In this document: piece by piece, positions 9,549 to 18,493 of the stretch
Layout: each line of letters opens with the position of its first letter
Numbering within the stretch: position 1 is the first letter of the stretch
Origin: Mycolicibacterium aubagnense
GTDB lineage: Bacteria > Actinomycetota > Actinomycetes > Mycobacteriales > Mycobacteriaceae
Reading direction: 5' to 3'
Assembly (NCBI RefSeq): GCF_010730955.1
Contig: NZ_AP022577.1
Span: 310,001-374,000 of the forward strand
DNA: 64,000 nucleotides
The notes under the pieces: generated by a model
Told to the model about the DNA's origin: nothing
The model's input: the letters and a program-made list of their open reading frames with translations, nothing else
Databases searched by the model: none
Made by a program: the position numbers and the translations under genes

Positions 9549-10565
9549 GTGAGCATTCGCGAGCGCCGTTCTGTCCACGGGGCGCACGGTTTCGGTCCCG
9601 GAGCTGCGGCGTCCGACGAGTCCGGCGCTGCTTCGGGGACCAAGTCGCCGAACCGCGTTCGGGACACGTTGCTGGCCTACCTCGCCCTCACCAAGCCGCG
9701 GGTCATCGAACTGCTGTTGGTGACCACGATCCCGGCGATGTTGCTTGCGCACCGCTTCGACGTGGTGGCCAGCCACGGCCCGATCAAACCGCTGCTGATC
9801 CTGAACACCCTGTTGGGCGGCATGCTCGCCGCCGCGGGCGCCAACACCCTCAACTGTGTCGCTGACGCCGATATCGACAAGGTGATGAAGCGCACCGCCC
9901 GCCGGCCATTGGCCCGCGCGACGGTACCCACCCGACACGCGCTGATCTTCGGTCTGGTGCTGACGGTCACCTCGTTCCTGTGGCTGTGGCGCACCTCGAA
10001 TCTGCTGTCGGGCCTCCTGGCCCTGGCGACCATCGCCTTCTATGTCTTCGTCTACACGCTGCTGCTGAAGCGCCGCACCTCGCAGAATGTGGTGTGGGGT
10101 GGCGCGGCCGGCTGCATGCCGGTGATGATCGGCTGGTCCGCGGTGACCGGCACCATTGCGTGGCCGGCGCTGGTGATGTTCCTGATCATCTTCTTCTGGA
10201 CGCCGCCGCACACCTGGGCGCTGGCCATGCGCTACAAGGAGGACTACGAGGCAGCCGGGGTACCGATGCTGCCGGTCGTCGCCACCGAGCGCGAGGTCAC
10301 CAGGCAGATTCTGATCTACACCTGGGCGACCGTCGTGACGACGCTGGCGCTGGCATTGGCCACCGGTTGGCTGTACGCGGCCGTCGCTCTCGTCGCCGGT
10401 GCCTGGTTCCTGGTCATGGCGCACCAGCTGTACTCCGGTGTGAAGCGCGGTGAGCCGGTCAAGCCGCTCCGCCTGTTCCTGCAGTCGAACAACTACCTGG
10501 CGGTGGTGTTCTGCGCACTCGCTGTCGACTCGGCACTGGCGCTGCCGATGGTGTTCGGCCGCTGA
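9549..10565 (+). CDS. ctaB: Protoheme IX farnesyltransferase (heme O synthase)
   Basis: Adds a farnesyl group to heme B to make heme O for the aa3 cytochrome oxidase. 338 residues with about nine membrane helices. A soluble N-terminal tail of roughly 35 residues precedes the UbiA-type core. The Asp-rich prenyl-diphosphate site is [20 protein letters not shown], and the second family motif is [17 protein letters not shown]. The GTG start at 9549 has GAGGAG eight bases upstream. It acts before ctaA (14 kb downstream in this window), which converts heme O to heme A. Confidence 0.95.
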   Translation: MSIRERRSVHGAHGFGPGAAASDESGAASGTKSPNRVRDTLLAYLALTKPRVIELLLVTTIPAMLLAHRFDVVASHGPIKPLLILNTLLGGMLAAAGANTLNCVADADIDKVMKRTARRPLARATVPTRHALIFGLVLTVTSFLWLWRTSNLLSGLLALATIAFYVFVYTLLLKRRTSQNVVWGGAAGCMPVMIGWSAVTGTIAWPALVMFLIIFFWTPPHTWALAMRYKEDYEAAGVPMLPVVATEREVTRQILIYTWATVVTTLALALATGWLYAAVALVAGAWFLVMAHQLYSGVKRGEPVKPLRLFLQSNNYLAVVFCALAVDSALALPMVFGR

Positions 10566-10588
10566 GCCGGCCGACCCGCCACGGGCGC

Positions 10589-10594
10589 TAGCTT
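10589..10594 (+). promoter_or_regulatory. -10 box of a probable leaderless transcript
   Basis: TAGCTT lies six bases before the ATG at 10601, the spacing expected when transcription begins at the start codon. Confidence 0.35.
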
Positions 10595-10600
10595 AGGGGC

Positions 10601-11545
10601 ATGCCCCAACTCGTCAGCCCGGATAACTTCGCCCGCGCCGAATCTGATCTGTACTTCTCCGGTATCGCCAGGGACAGCGGGGGCGCCGGCAGCTTTCTGC
10701 ATCACCGTGAACTCAGCCCGATCGATCACCAGGTCGTCATCCGGCAGAACCGCGACACGCTCTACTCGGCCGCGGTCTTCGACCTCGATGCCGGGCCCGT
10801 GACCGTCACCCTGCCGAACAGCGGTGACCGCTTCATGTCGCTCCAGATCATCAGCGAGGACCACTACACGACCCAGGTGGCCTACGCCCCGGCCGCGGTG
10901 ACCCTGACGCGCGACGAGGTGGGCACCCGCTACGTCGCCGCGGCGATCCGCACGTTGGTCGATCCGAACGACGCCGCCGACCTGGTCAGCGTGCACGCGC
11001 TGCAGGACGCCGTCACCGTCGCACAGGATGCACCGGGCAGCTTCGTCGCCCCTGACTGGGACCCGGTCAGTCAGAAGACCGTGCGCGACGCGCTCGTCAC
11101 GCTGGCGACCACGCTGCCCGACACCAAGGGAATGTTCGGCACCGCAGCCGATACGGATCCGGTGCGCCACCTGATCGGGTCGGCGAATGCCTGGGGCGGC
11201 AATCCCGCACGCGACGCGTTCTACCTGACCGCGGTGCCGACCGCGAACGACGGCACCACGGTGCACCGGCTCACCGTCAAAGACGTTCCGGTGGACGGAT
11301 TCTGGTCGGTGACGGTCTACAACAAGGACGGTTACTTCACCGCCAACGACCAGAACGCGTACTCGGTCAACAACATCACCGCCACCCGCGACGCCGACGG
11401 CAGCACCACCATCCAGTTCGGCGGCACCGACGGCCCCAACCTGCTGCCGATCACGCCGGGCTGGAATTACACCGTGCGGCTGTACCGGCCCCGCCCGGAG
11501 ATCCTCGACGGCGGCTGGGTGTTCCCGGTGGCCGAGCCGGTTTAG
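10601..11545 (+). CDS. DUF1254/DUF1214 domain protein
   Basis: 314 residues. The N-terminal half matches the DUF1254 pattern (QVVIRQNRDTLYSAAVFDLDAGP and then FMSLQIISEDHYTTQV). The C-terminal half matches DUF1214 (VPVDGFWSVTVYNKDGYFTANDQNAYSVNN and the WNYTVRLYRPRPEILDGGW end). These domains usually occur together in secreted or cytosolic proteins of unknown biochemistry. No signal peptide is seen here. The ATG at 10601 follows a leaderless -10. The stop overlaps the qor stop tail-to-tail (11542-11545). Confidence 0.85.
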   Translation: MPQLVSPDNFARAESDLYFSGIARDSGGAGSFLHHRELSPIDHQVVIRQNRDTLYSAAVFDLDAGPVTVTLPNSGDRFMSLQIISEDHYTTQVAYAPAAVTLTRDEVGTRYVAAAIRTLVDPNDAADLVSVHALQDAVTVAQDAPGSFVAPDWDPVSQKTVRDALVTLATTLPDTKGMFGTAADTDPVRHLIGSANAWGGNPARDAFYLTAVPTANDGTTVHRLTVKDVPVDGFWSVTVYNKDGYFTANDQNAYSVNNITATRDADGSTTIQFGGTDGPNLLPITPGWNYTVRLYRPRPEILDGGWVFPVAEPV

Positions 11546-12516
11546 GGCACCAGCACCACCGAGCCGACGGTCAGGCGGGCCTGCAGGTCGGCGTGCGCGC
11601 GGGCGGCCTCGGCCAGCGGATAACGCTGGCTCACCGTCACGTTGATGGTGCCGTCGGAGATGGCCTGAAGTAGTTCCCCTGCCCGCCAGGAGAATTCGTC
11701 GGTGTTACGGGTGTAATGCGCAAGGGTCGGCCGCGTCAGGAACACTGAACCGGCGCTGTTGAGGCGCTGTGGATCAATCGGCGGCACGGGGCCGCTGGAG
11801 GCTCCGAACAGCGCCAGGGTGCCCCGCACCGCGAGGCTCGCCAGACTGGCCTCGAACGTGGAGGCGCCGACCCCGTCGTACACCGCGGACACCCCGTTGC
11901 CGTCGGTGAGTTCGCGGATCTTGGCGCCGAACTCGGCGGGATCATCCGGGTAGTCCAGCACCTCGACAGCGCCGGCCTGACGCGACAACTCGGCCTTGTC
12001 CTGGTTGGAGACCGTGGTGATGACCCGGACGGCCAAGCTGGTGGCCCACTGCGTCAGGATCAGCCCGACGCCGCCGGCGCCCGCGTGCAGCAGCACGGTG
12101 TCGCCCTGCTGCACCGGGTAGGTCGACTTGATCAGGTAGTGCGCCGTCATGCCCTTGAGCAGGGCGGCCGCGGCGACCTCGGGCTCGACGCCGTCCGGGA
12201 CGTAGGCCACGTAGTCTGCTGGCGCGACGCAGTATTCGGAGTAGGTGGCGTCCGCCGCGGCGGTGACCACGCGGTCGCCGACTGCCAGGGCCGCCACGTC
12301 GTCGCCCACCGCGGCGATGGTTCCGCAGACCTCCTGGCCCGGGATGTACGGGACCGGACGCGGGTAGAGCCCGGAGCGGAAGTACGTGTCGATGAAGTTG
12401 ACGCCGATGGCCTCGGCCTTGATGAGGACCTCGCCCGGGCCGGGTGTGGGCTCGGGACGTTCGACGTAGGACAGGACTTCGGGACCGCCGAGTTCGGCGA
12501 CTTCGATGGCGTGCAT
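11542..12516 (-). CDS. qor: Quinone oxidoreductase, zeta-crystallin type
   Basis: NADPH:quinone reductase of the medium-chain dehydrogenase superfamily. 324 residues from the ATG at 12516 (MHAIEVAELGGPEVL), preceded by AGGTGG. Domain order is a GroES-like N-terminal half (GVNFIDTYFRSGLYP, PGQEVCGTIAAVGDDV) and a Rossmann half with the nucleotide motif HAGAGGVGLILTQWA around residue 145. No structural or catalytic zinc Cys cluster is visible, which fits the quinone reductase subgroup. It corresponds to Rv1454c. The longer open frame upstream runs antisense to the neighbouring gene. Confidence 0.93.
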   Translation of the reverse strand: MHAIEVAELGGPEVLSYVERPEPTPGPGEVLIKAEAIGVNFIDTYFRSGLYPRPVPYIPGQEVCGTIAAVGDDVAALAVGDRVVTAAADATYSEYCVAPADYVAYVPDGVEPEVAAAALLKGMTAHYLIKSTYPVQQGDTVLLHAGAGGVGLILTQWATSLAVRVITTVSNQDKAELSRQAGAVEVLDYPDDPAEFGAKIRELTDGNGVSAVYDGVGASTFEASLASLAVRGTLALFGASSGPVPPIDPQRLNSAGSVFLTRPTLAHYTRNTDEFSWRAGELLQAISDGTINVTVSQRYPLAEAARAHADLQARLTVGSVVLVP

Positions 12517-12522
12517 GCCACC

Positions 12523-12528
12523 TATCAT
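12523..12528 (+). promoter_or_regulatory. -10 box of the ATP-grasp gene, leaderless
   Basis: TATCAT ends six bases before the GTG at 12535, in the 18-base gap between the divergent qor and ATP-grasp starts. Confidence 0.45.
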
Positions 12529-12534
12529 TCCAAC

Positions 12535-13473
12535 GTGAAACTCGCGAGGCCCGATATCCGCCATCCCCGGGTCGTTTTGGCAGGTTGTCAGGCTCTCGTC
12601 GAAGGCGACGGCGATGACGACGGGTTGGTCGGCGCGCTGCGTGACCGCGGTTTGCACGCCCACTGGCTGGCTTGGGACAACCCGGCCACGCTGCAGGCCG
12701 ATCTCGTGATCCTGCGGGCCACGTGGGACTACACCGAGCGGCACGACGAGTTCCTGGCATGGACCAAGAAGGTGCGCAATCTGCTGAACGCGCCCGAGGT
12801 GGTCGCGTGGAACAGCGACAAGCACTACCTGCTGGATTTGGCGGCGGCCGGGGTGCCGACGGTGCCCAGTGCTTTCTTCGCTCCCGGCGAGCCGGTGTCG
12901 GTGCCGGGCGGCGAGGTGGTGGTCAAGCCTGCGGTCGGTGCGGGTTCGGTTGGTGCGCAACGATTCACCGATGCCGTCGCGGCCGCTGAGCATGCTGCCG
13001 CGCTACAGGCCAACGGCCGCACCGTCGTGATTCAGCCGTACGACGAGCGCATCGAGGCCGGAGAGACGGCGCTGGTGTTCCTGGCCGGCAAGCAGTCGCA
13101 CGCCTTCATCAAAGGGCCGATGTTGCCGCCGCCGGGCGGCAGTGTGGCGATGCATGATTCCGGCACCTACGCCGAGGAACAGCTGCAGCCGGCTGACCCG
13201 GACTTCGAGATGTGGGACGTCGGCCACGCAACCCTGGCCGCGGCGGCCGCGCATCTCGGCATCGAGCCGACGGAGTTCCTGTACGCGCGTGTCGACGTCA
13301 TCGGTGACCGCCGCGACCCGAGACTGCTGGAACTGGAGCTCGTCGAGCCGGGGCTGGGGTGGCGGCAGCTGGCCGCGCCGGAACGTGCGCTGGCGCAACG
13401 GCAATTCGCCGTCGGTGTCGAGTCAGCGCTCGAGCGGCTCGGCCTCGGTCCGTTCTCGGGCCGGGGCCGCTGA
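12535..13473 (+). CDS. ATP-grasp domain protein of the Rv1455 type
   Basis: 312 residues starting at GTG 12535 (VKLARPDIRHPRVVLAG). The fold signature is an ATP-grasp: an N-terminal pre-domain (HAHWLAWDNPATLQADLVILRATWDYTER), the GEVVVKPAVGAGSVGA nucleotide loop, VIQPYDERIEAGETALVFL, and C-terminal acidic metal ligands in FLYARVDVIGD and LLELELVEPGLGW. Such enzymes activate a carboxylate with ATP for ligation to an amine, but the substrate is unknown. It is divergent from qor. It corresponds by position to Rv1455, and the ORF ends 26 bases before accessory cluster 1. Confidence 0.8.
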   Translation: MKLARPDIRHPRVVLAGCQALVEGDGDDDGLVGALRDRGLHAHWLAWDNPATLQADLVILRATWDYTERHDEFLAWTKKVRNLLNAPEVVAWNSDKHYLLDLAAAGVPTVPSAFFAPGEPVSVPGGEVVVKPAVGAGSVGAQRFTDAVAAAEHAAALQANGRTVVIQPYDERIEAGETALVFLAGKQSHAFIKGPMLPPPGGSVAMHDSGTYAEEQLQPADPDFEMWDVGHATLAAAAAHLGIEPTEFLYARVDVIGDRRDPRLLELELVEPGLGWRQLAAPERALAQRQFAVGVESALERLGLGPFSGRGR

Positions 13474-13499
13474 CCCCGAGCCGCGCCGGGATGCGGGCG

Positions 13500-14555
13500 T
13501 CAGTCCTCGATCCGCTTGCCGCTCGCCGCGTCGAAGCGGTGTACTTCGCGGGCCGAGAGCCGCACTGACGCACCCGGCTTGATGTCGCTCAGCGATGCGG
13601 CTTCCACCACACTGGTGAGCTGCATGTTGCCCGCGCGCACCGTGACGATGGCACGCGGCCCCAGCAGCTCCACGAGTTCCACCGACGCCAGATCGGCACT
13701 GCCGGCCGCCGGGGTGAGGATGACGTCGTCGGGGCGTACTCCAATCGTCACCGCCCCGGTGTCCGGTCCGCGGACCTCGATACGCACGCCGGACGCGGTG
13801 CGTAGCTCTCCGCCGCGGACCGCGCCGTCGATCAGGTTCATCTTGGGGCTGCCGACGAAGGTGGCGACGAAGGTGTCGGCCGGCCGTCGGTAGACCTCCT
13901 CGGGCGGACCGGCTTGGGCGATGCGCCCGTCGCGCATCACCACGATGCGGTCCGACAGCGTCATCGCTTCTTCCTGGTCGTGGGTCACATACAGCGCGGT
14001 GATGCCCAGCTTTCGTTGCAGCCGCAGCAGTTCGGTGCGCGTCTCCACCCGCAGCTTGGCATCGAGATTGCTCAGCGGCTCGTCGAACAGGAAGACCGCG
14101 GGTTCACGGATGATGGCTCGGCCGATCGCGACACGCTGCTGTTGTCCGCCGGACAGATCCTTGGGTTTGCGCTCGACCAGCTTGCCCAGACCGAGCGACT
14201 CTGCGATCTCGTCGGCCCGCTTCAATGCCTCGACGCGGGGAATTTTCTTGGCCCGCAACGGAAAAGCAATGTTCTCTCGTACTGTCAGGTGCGGGTAGAG
14301 GGCATAGTTCTGGAACACCATGGCGATATCGCGTTCCTTGGGTTCCAGCGTCGTCACGTCGCGATCGCCGATGTGGATGCTGCCGGAGGTGATGTCCTCC
14401 AATCCGGCCAGCATCCGCAGCGAGGTGGTCTTACCGCACCCGGACGGACCGACCAGCACGGTCAGGCTGCCGTCGGCCAACTCCAGGTCGAGGTCCGAGA
14501 CCACAGTCGTTGTCCCGTAAGACTTTCCGACCTTGGAGAACGTAACCGATGTCAT
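13500..14555 (-). CDS. ABC sugar importer ATP-binding subunit (MalK/MsmK/SugC type)
   Basis: Energises a CUT1-type carbohydrate importer. 351 residues from the ATG at 14555, which has AAGGA seven bases upstream; a TTG two codons earlier also fits. Walker A is GPSGCGKTT (about residue 38), the Q-loop FQNYALYPHLTVREN, the signature LSGGQQQRVAIGRAI, and Walker B VFLFDEPLSNLD. The C-terminal third is the MalK-like regulatory/TOBE region starting at GSPKMNLIDG. It is the last gene of the operon kinase-SDR-binding protein-permease-permease-ATPase. Confidence 0.93.
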   Translation of the reverse strand: MTSVTFSKVGKSYGTTTVVSDLDLELADGSLTVLVGPSGCGKTTSLRMLAGLEDITSGSIHIGDRDVTTLEPKERDIAMVFQNYALYPHLTVRENIAFPLRAKKIPRVEALKRADEIAESLGLGKLVERKPKDLSGGQQQRVAIGRAIIREPAVFLFDEPLSNLDAKLRVETRTELLRLQRKLGITALYVTHDQEEAMTLSDRIVVMRDGRIAQAGPPEEVYRRPADTFVATFVGSPKMNLIDGAVRGGELRTASGVRIEVRGPDTGAVTIGVRPDDVILTPAAGSADLASVELVELLGPRAIVTVRAGNMQLTSVVEAASLSDIKPGASVRLSAREVHRFDAASGKRIED

Positions 14556-14573
14556 ATCCAAATCCTTGTTCGT

Positions 14574-15389
14574 CTAGTACTTGACCGCGCCGCCGCTGAT
14601 CCCTTGGACCAGGCGCCGCTGGATGAAGAAGCTCGCTACCACGACCGGCACGATCGCGATCATGATGGCGGCGCTCATGGTGCCGATCTGCACCCCGCGG
14701 AAGGTGTTGAAGTTCGCGATCGCCACCGGCAGGATCGCCGAGTTGCCGGGGGCCAGGATCAACCCGTAGAACAGGTCGTTCCAGGACAGCGTGAACCCGA
14801 AGATGCCCGCCGCTCCGATACCCGGGTACACCTGGGGAAGCACCACCATCCGGAAGGCCTGCCACCGGCTGAAACCGTCGACGCGGGCCTGCTCCTCCAG
14901 GGATGCGGGTACGGCCTCGAAGAAGCCGATCAAGAACCAGGTGACCAGTGGCAGAACGAAAGACAGGTGCGCGAAGATCACCGGTGTCAAGGTGTCGGTC
15001 AACCGCAGCGCGTGCGCCATGGTCAGGAACGGAAAGACCATGACCGCGGGCGGTACGACCTGGGCGGCCAGCATGCCGAATCGGGTCAGCGAACCGCCCG
15101 CGCGGTACTTGGCGATGACGTAGGCGCCCATGCTGCCCACCACGAGGCTGATCGACACCGTCGCGATGCCGACCAGCGCGCTGCGGCCCGCGGCGGCGAA
15201 CACCCCCGACTCCAGCACGGCGCGCCAGTTGGTCAGGCTGGGAGAGAACGCGATCAGGAACGGGTCCGCCATCTGGTCCGGGGTCTTGAAACTGGCCAGC
15301 GCCACCCAGGCGATGGGGAACAGGACAAACACGAATGCCGCTGTGAGCACAGAGATTCGGAGGATCTCCAGCCATCGGGGTCGGGTCAT
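14574..15389 (-). CDS. ABC sugar importer permease (MalG type)
   Basis: 271 residues with six predicted membrane segments, beginning LRISVLTAAFVFVLFPIAW. The EAA loop that contacts the ATPase is EEQARVDGFSRWQAFRMVVLPQVYPG, in the MalG form. The ATG at 15389 overlaps the stop of the partner permease as ATGA, which fixes the start; the same frame remains open upstream but is antisense-like there. It pairs with the MalF-type permease to form the membrane channel. Confidence 0.92.
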   Translation of the reverse strand: MTRPRWLEILRISVLTAAFVFVLFPIAWVALASFKTPDQMADPFLIAFSPSLTNWRAVLESGVFAAAGRSALVGIATVSISLVVGSMGAYVIAKYRAGGSLTRFGMLAAQVVPPAVMVFPFLTMAHALRLTDTLTPVIFAHLSFVLPLVTWFLIGFFEAVPASLEEQARVDGFSRWQAFRMVVLPQVYPGIGAAGIFGFTLSWNDLFYGLILAPGNSAILPVAIANFNTFRGVQIGTMSAAIMIAIVPVVVASFFIQRRLVQGISGGAVKY

Positions 15390-16255
15390 CAGACGGCGTT
15401 CCTTTCGGCAGTCCGGTTGCGTTCCATGGTGCGGAACGCCACCACGATCACCACCAGCACCACCGCCAGCACGATGAAGGCCATCGCGCTGGCCTGCGCG
15501 AGCCGGAAGAACTGGATGCCTTCGAGATACATGTAGTACTGCAAGGTCTGGGTTTGGGTGCCCGGGCCGCCGCGGGTCGTCGCATAGACGTACTCGAAAA
15601 CCCGTAGCGCATCGAGCCCGCGCAGCAATACGGCCACAGTCAGCACTGGTGCGAGCATCGGTATCAGGACGCGGCGCAGCCGGTAGATGGGTCCGGCTCC
15701 ATCGACACGGGCAGCCTCCATGGGCTGCTTGGGCATCGACTCCAGACCGGCCAGGATCAGCAGCACCATGAACGGTGTCCACTGCCAGACGTCGATGAAG
15801 GCCAGGGTGAACAGCGCCCGTCCGGAACCGAAGAAGTCGTAGTCGGCTCCGATGGCATGCAGCAGCGCGGGGACGGCGCCGATCTGGTCGTTGAGCAGGA
15901 ACCGGAAGATCAACCCGACTGCGATCGGGGTGACGAACATGGGCGCGAGCACGATGGCCCGGGACAGATCCTTGCCCCAACGCTGCTGGTGCAGCGCGAG
16001 CGCCAGGGCGAAACCGATCACCAACTCGGCAGTCACCGCGATCACCACGTAGAGCGCGGTGGTGGCGAAGGCCTCCCAGAATGCCGAATCGGCCAGCGCG
16101 TGGGTGAAATTGGCCACGCCGACGAAGCCGGGCTGTCCATGGTCGGTCAGCTTGTAGTTCGTCAGCGACAGATAAACCGCATAACAGAGCGGGAATCCGA
16201 CGGCCACACCGAACAGGGCGAGTAGCGGCGTGAGCATGCCGTACTTGAACTTCAT
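15389..16255 (-). CDS. ABC sugar importer permease (MalF type)
   Basis: 288 residues from the ATG at 16255 (MKFKYGMLTPLLALFGVAVG). Six membrane segments are likely. The EAA loop is PMEAARVDGAGPIYRLRRVLIPMLAP, and a typical C-terminal TRGGPGTQTQTLQYYMY segment is present. It lies 40 bases downstream of the binding-protein gene. A 40-codon upstream extension exists but lacks protein character. Confidence 0.92.
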   Translation of the reverse strand: MKFKYGMLTPLLALFGVAVGFPLCYAVYLSLTNYKLTDHGQPGFVGVANFTHALADSAFWEAFATTALYVVIAVTAELVIGFALALALHQQRWGKDLSRAIVLAPMFVTPIAVGLIFRFLLNDQIGAVPALLHAIGADYDFFGSGRALFTLAFIDVWQWTPFMVLLILAGLESMPKQPMEAARVDGAGPIYRLRRVLIPMLAPVLTVAVLLRGLDALRVFEYVYATTRGGPGTQTQTLQYYMYLEGIQFFRLAQASAMAFIVLAVVLVVIVVAFRTMERNRTAERNAV

Positions 16256-16295
16256 ATGGACAGCCCCGTCGTCACGGCCGCCGGATTCCGTACCC

Positions 16296-17633
16296 TCACT
16301 TCTGAATCCGCTCCGCGGCGGCCTGCGCGTCACGCAGCGCGTCGGCGACGCTCTTGTTGCCCGCGACGGCGTCATTGAGCTCGGTGCCGACCGCCTGGAT
16401 CATCTCTTCGCCGCCCTTGCCTTTGCTCAACGGTGAGGCATTGGCCAGGATCTGTCCGACGGTCTTGTAGTAGTCGGCACCGTACTTGTCGCCGAGCACC
16501 TTGGGGTTGGTCAGCGAGCTCTTGCGGATCACGGCGCCACCGTCGGCGACGCGCAGGGCATCGATCTCGGGCGACGTCACCCACGAGGCGAACGCCCATG
16601 CGGCGTCGGGCGCACCCGAGTTGGCGGGGATGGCCCAACTCCACATTCCCAGAGCCGATTTGCCGCCCGGGATCGGAGCAAGGGCGTACTGGCCGGCCCG
16701 TGGCCCGGAAGCTCCGGCGGGGTCATTGAGGGCGGGCAGGTTCCAGTTGTACGCGACCATCGAGGCGGCTTTGCCGCTGGAGACCGAACGGAACGCCTCG
16801 TCGAAGCCCCAGGACAGGCTGTTGGCGGGGGCGGCGGTGCGGTATGCCTCGATGTAGGCGTTGAGCGCCCGGGCCGCCTGCTCCGTATTCAGGGTGGGCT
16901 TGCCGTCCGCGCCATAGATCGACCCGCCGGCGGCGAACAGCCAGTTGGCCCATTCCTCGAAAATCTTGTAGCCGCGCTGGGGCTGCATCGCGATGCCGGC
17001 CCGGTCGGCGGTCTTGAGCTTCTGTGAGGTGGACACCAGGGCGTTCAGATCGGTCGGGACGGTCAACCCGGCCGACTTGAGATCCACGCTGTTGTAGATG
17101 TAGCCGAGCGCGTAGTTGTAGAACGGAACTCCGTAGGTGGTACCCCCGACATTGGTGATCGCAGTGAGCGACGGGAAGAAGTCCTCGGGCTGATAACCGG
17201 TGGTCGCGGCGATCCGACCGTTCAGTGGCGCCAGGAACCCGGCGGCGGCGAAATCGTCCATCCACGGGTTGTCCACCACGATCAGGTCATAGGCCGGCTG
17301 GGCCGCCTGGAACGAGGACACCAGACGGTCGCGCATCTGGTCGTATGTCATGGTCTCGATCTGGACCTTGATCTTGGGGTACTTCTGATTGAACTGTCCG
17401 ACAAGCCTTTTCACGGCATCGGTGTCCGGCACATTCTCCATCAGCATCCGGACGGTGGCGCTGGTATCGGTTGGCACGTCACCCGTCGTGGAGGCGTTCT
17501 GCTTGCCGGAATCGCCGCTACCGGCGCACCCGGCGAGGGCCAGTCCGACCACGGCGATGATCGCGGGCAACCATCGCGTCGGCCTGGATGGTGCCCGTCG
17601 GGCCGGCCGGCGATGCAACATCGGAATTTTCAT
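16296..17633 (-). CDS. Sugar/polyol-binding lipoprotein of the ABC importer
   Basis: 445 residues. A basic N-terminus is followed by a hydrophobic segment and the lipobox LALAGC, giving Cys36 as the lipidated residue. The mature part has the extracellular solute-binding family 1 pattern (MENVPDTDAVKRLVGQFNQKYP, then YDLIVVDNPWMDDFAAAGFL, and ADAAW-type helix near the C-terminus). The substrate cannot be read from sequence; the adjacent SDR and FGGY kinase suggest a polyol or pentose-related compound. Confidence 0.92.
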   Translation of the reverse strand: MKIPMLHRRPARRAPSRPTRWLPAIIAVVGLALAGCAGSGDSGKQNASTTGDVPTDTSATVRMLMENVPDTDAVKRLVGQFNQKYPKIKVQIETMTYDQMRDRLVSSFQAAQPAYDLIVVDNPWMDDFAAAGFLAPLNGRIAATTGYQPEDFFPSLTAITNVGGTTYGVPFYNYALGYIYNSVDLKSAGLTVPTDLNALVSTSQKLKTADRAGIAMQPQRGYKIFEEWANWLFAAGGSIYGADGKPTLNTEQAARALNAYIEAYRTAAPANSLSWGFDEAFRSVSSGKAASMVAYNWNLPALNDPAGASGPRAGQYALAPIPGGKSALGMWSWAIPANSGAPDAAWAFASWVTSPEIDALRVADGGAVIRKSSLTNPKVLGDKYGADYYKTVGQILANASPLSKGKGGEEMIQAVGTELNDAVAGNKSVADALRDAQAAAERIQK

Positions 17634-17695
17634 TCGTGCTCACTTTCCCTTGTCCGGGTGGGGTGGATCGAGGCGTTCACTGCGCGCGGTTCGGC

Positions 17696-18493
17696 TCAAT
17701 CCATGTAGGCACCGCCGTTGACGGACAGTGCTTCCCCGGTGACGAATCGGGCGTCCTCGGAGGTGAGGAACGCCACCACGCGGGCGACATCGTCGGGGGT
17801 CTGCAAGCGGCCCAGCGGGGTGGCGTCGATCCAGGACTGGCGCACGCCCTCGGGGGTGGAGCCGCTGAGGGCGGCCTCCCATTCCAGTTCTCGAGACTGC
17901 ATGGGGGTGGCGACGAAACCCGGGCAGACGCTGTTGACGGTGATGCCATGGGCGGCAAGCTCATACGCCATCGCCTGGGTCAGACCCAACACACCGAACT
18001 TGGAAGCGACGTAGTCCGACAGGAACGGCACCCGGCCCTGTTTGGCCGCCATCGAAGCGGTGTTGACGATCGTGCCACGTACTCCGGTGCGGATCATCGC
18101 GCGGGCTGCGGCCTGTCCGCACAGGAACACGCCCTTGAGGTTGATGTCGAGGCTGCGGTTGAGCTGCTCGGCGGAGACCTCGACGAAGCTGGCCATCGCC
18201 GAGATGCCTGCGTTGCTCACCCACGCATGTAGCCCGAGCCGGTCGGCGACATCGTCGGCCAGCCGGGTCGCGGCCGCGGCGTCGGTGACGTCGAGCCGGG
18301 AGGCTTCGTGCCCGGGCCCGGACAAGCCCTGCCGGGTCTGCTCGGCCGCGGCCTCGTCGATATCGGTGACCACGACCCGCCAGCCGCGGGTCGCCAGCGT
18401 GGTGGCGATCGCCCGACCGATGCCCGAACCGGCACCGGTGACGACGACGGTCTGCGTGGTGGCAGTGTTTTCTGAGCTGTCAGCGGTGGTCAT
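17696..18493 (-). CDS. SDR-family dehydrogenase, probable polyol dehydrogenase
   Basis: Classical short-chain dehydrogenase of 265 residues. The cofactor loop is TGAGSGIG, with Asp at the end of strand 2 (VVVTDID), which favours NAD over NADP. The catalytic Ser is in NTASMAAKQG and the Tyr/Lys pair in DYVASKFG. The ATG at 18493 overlaps the kinase stop (ATGA). With the kinase and importer it would oxidise an imported polyol to a ketose that the kinase then phosphorylates. Confidence 0.9.
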   Translation of the reverse strand: MTTADSSENTATTQTVVVTGAGSGIGRAIATTLATRGWRVVVTDIDEAAAEQTRQGLSGPGHEASRLDVTDAAAATRLADDVADRLGLHAWVSNAGISAMASFVEVSAEQLNRSLDINLKGVFLCGQAAARAMIRTGVRGTIVNTASMAAKQGRVPFLSDYVASKFGVLGLTQAMAYELAAHGITVNSVCPGFVATPMQSRELEWEAALSGSTPEGVRQSWIDATPLGRLQTPDDVARVVAFLTSEDARFVTGEALSVNGGAYMD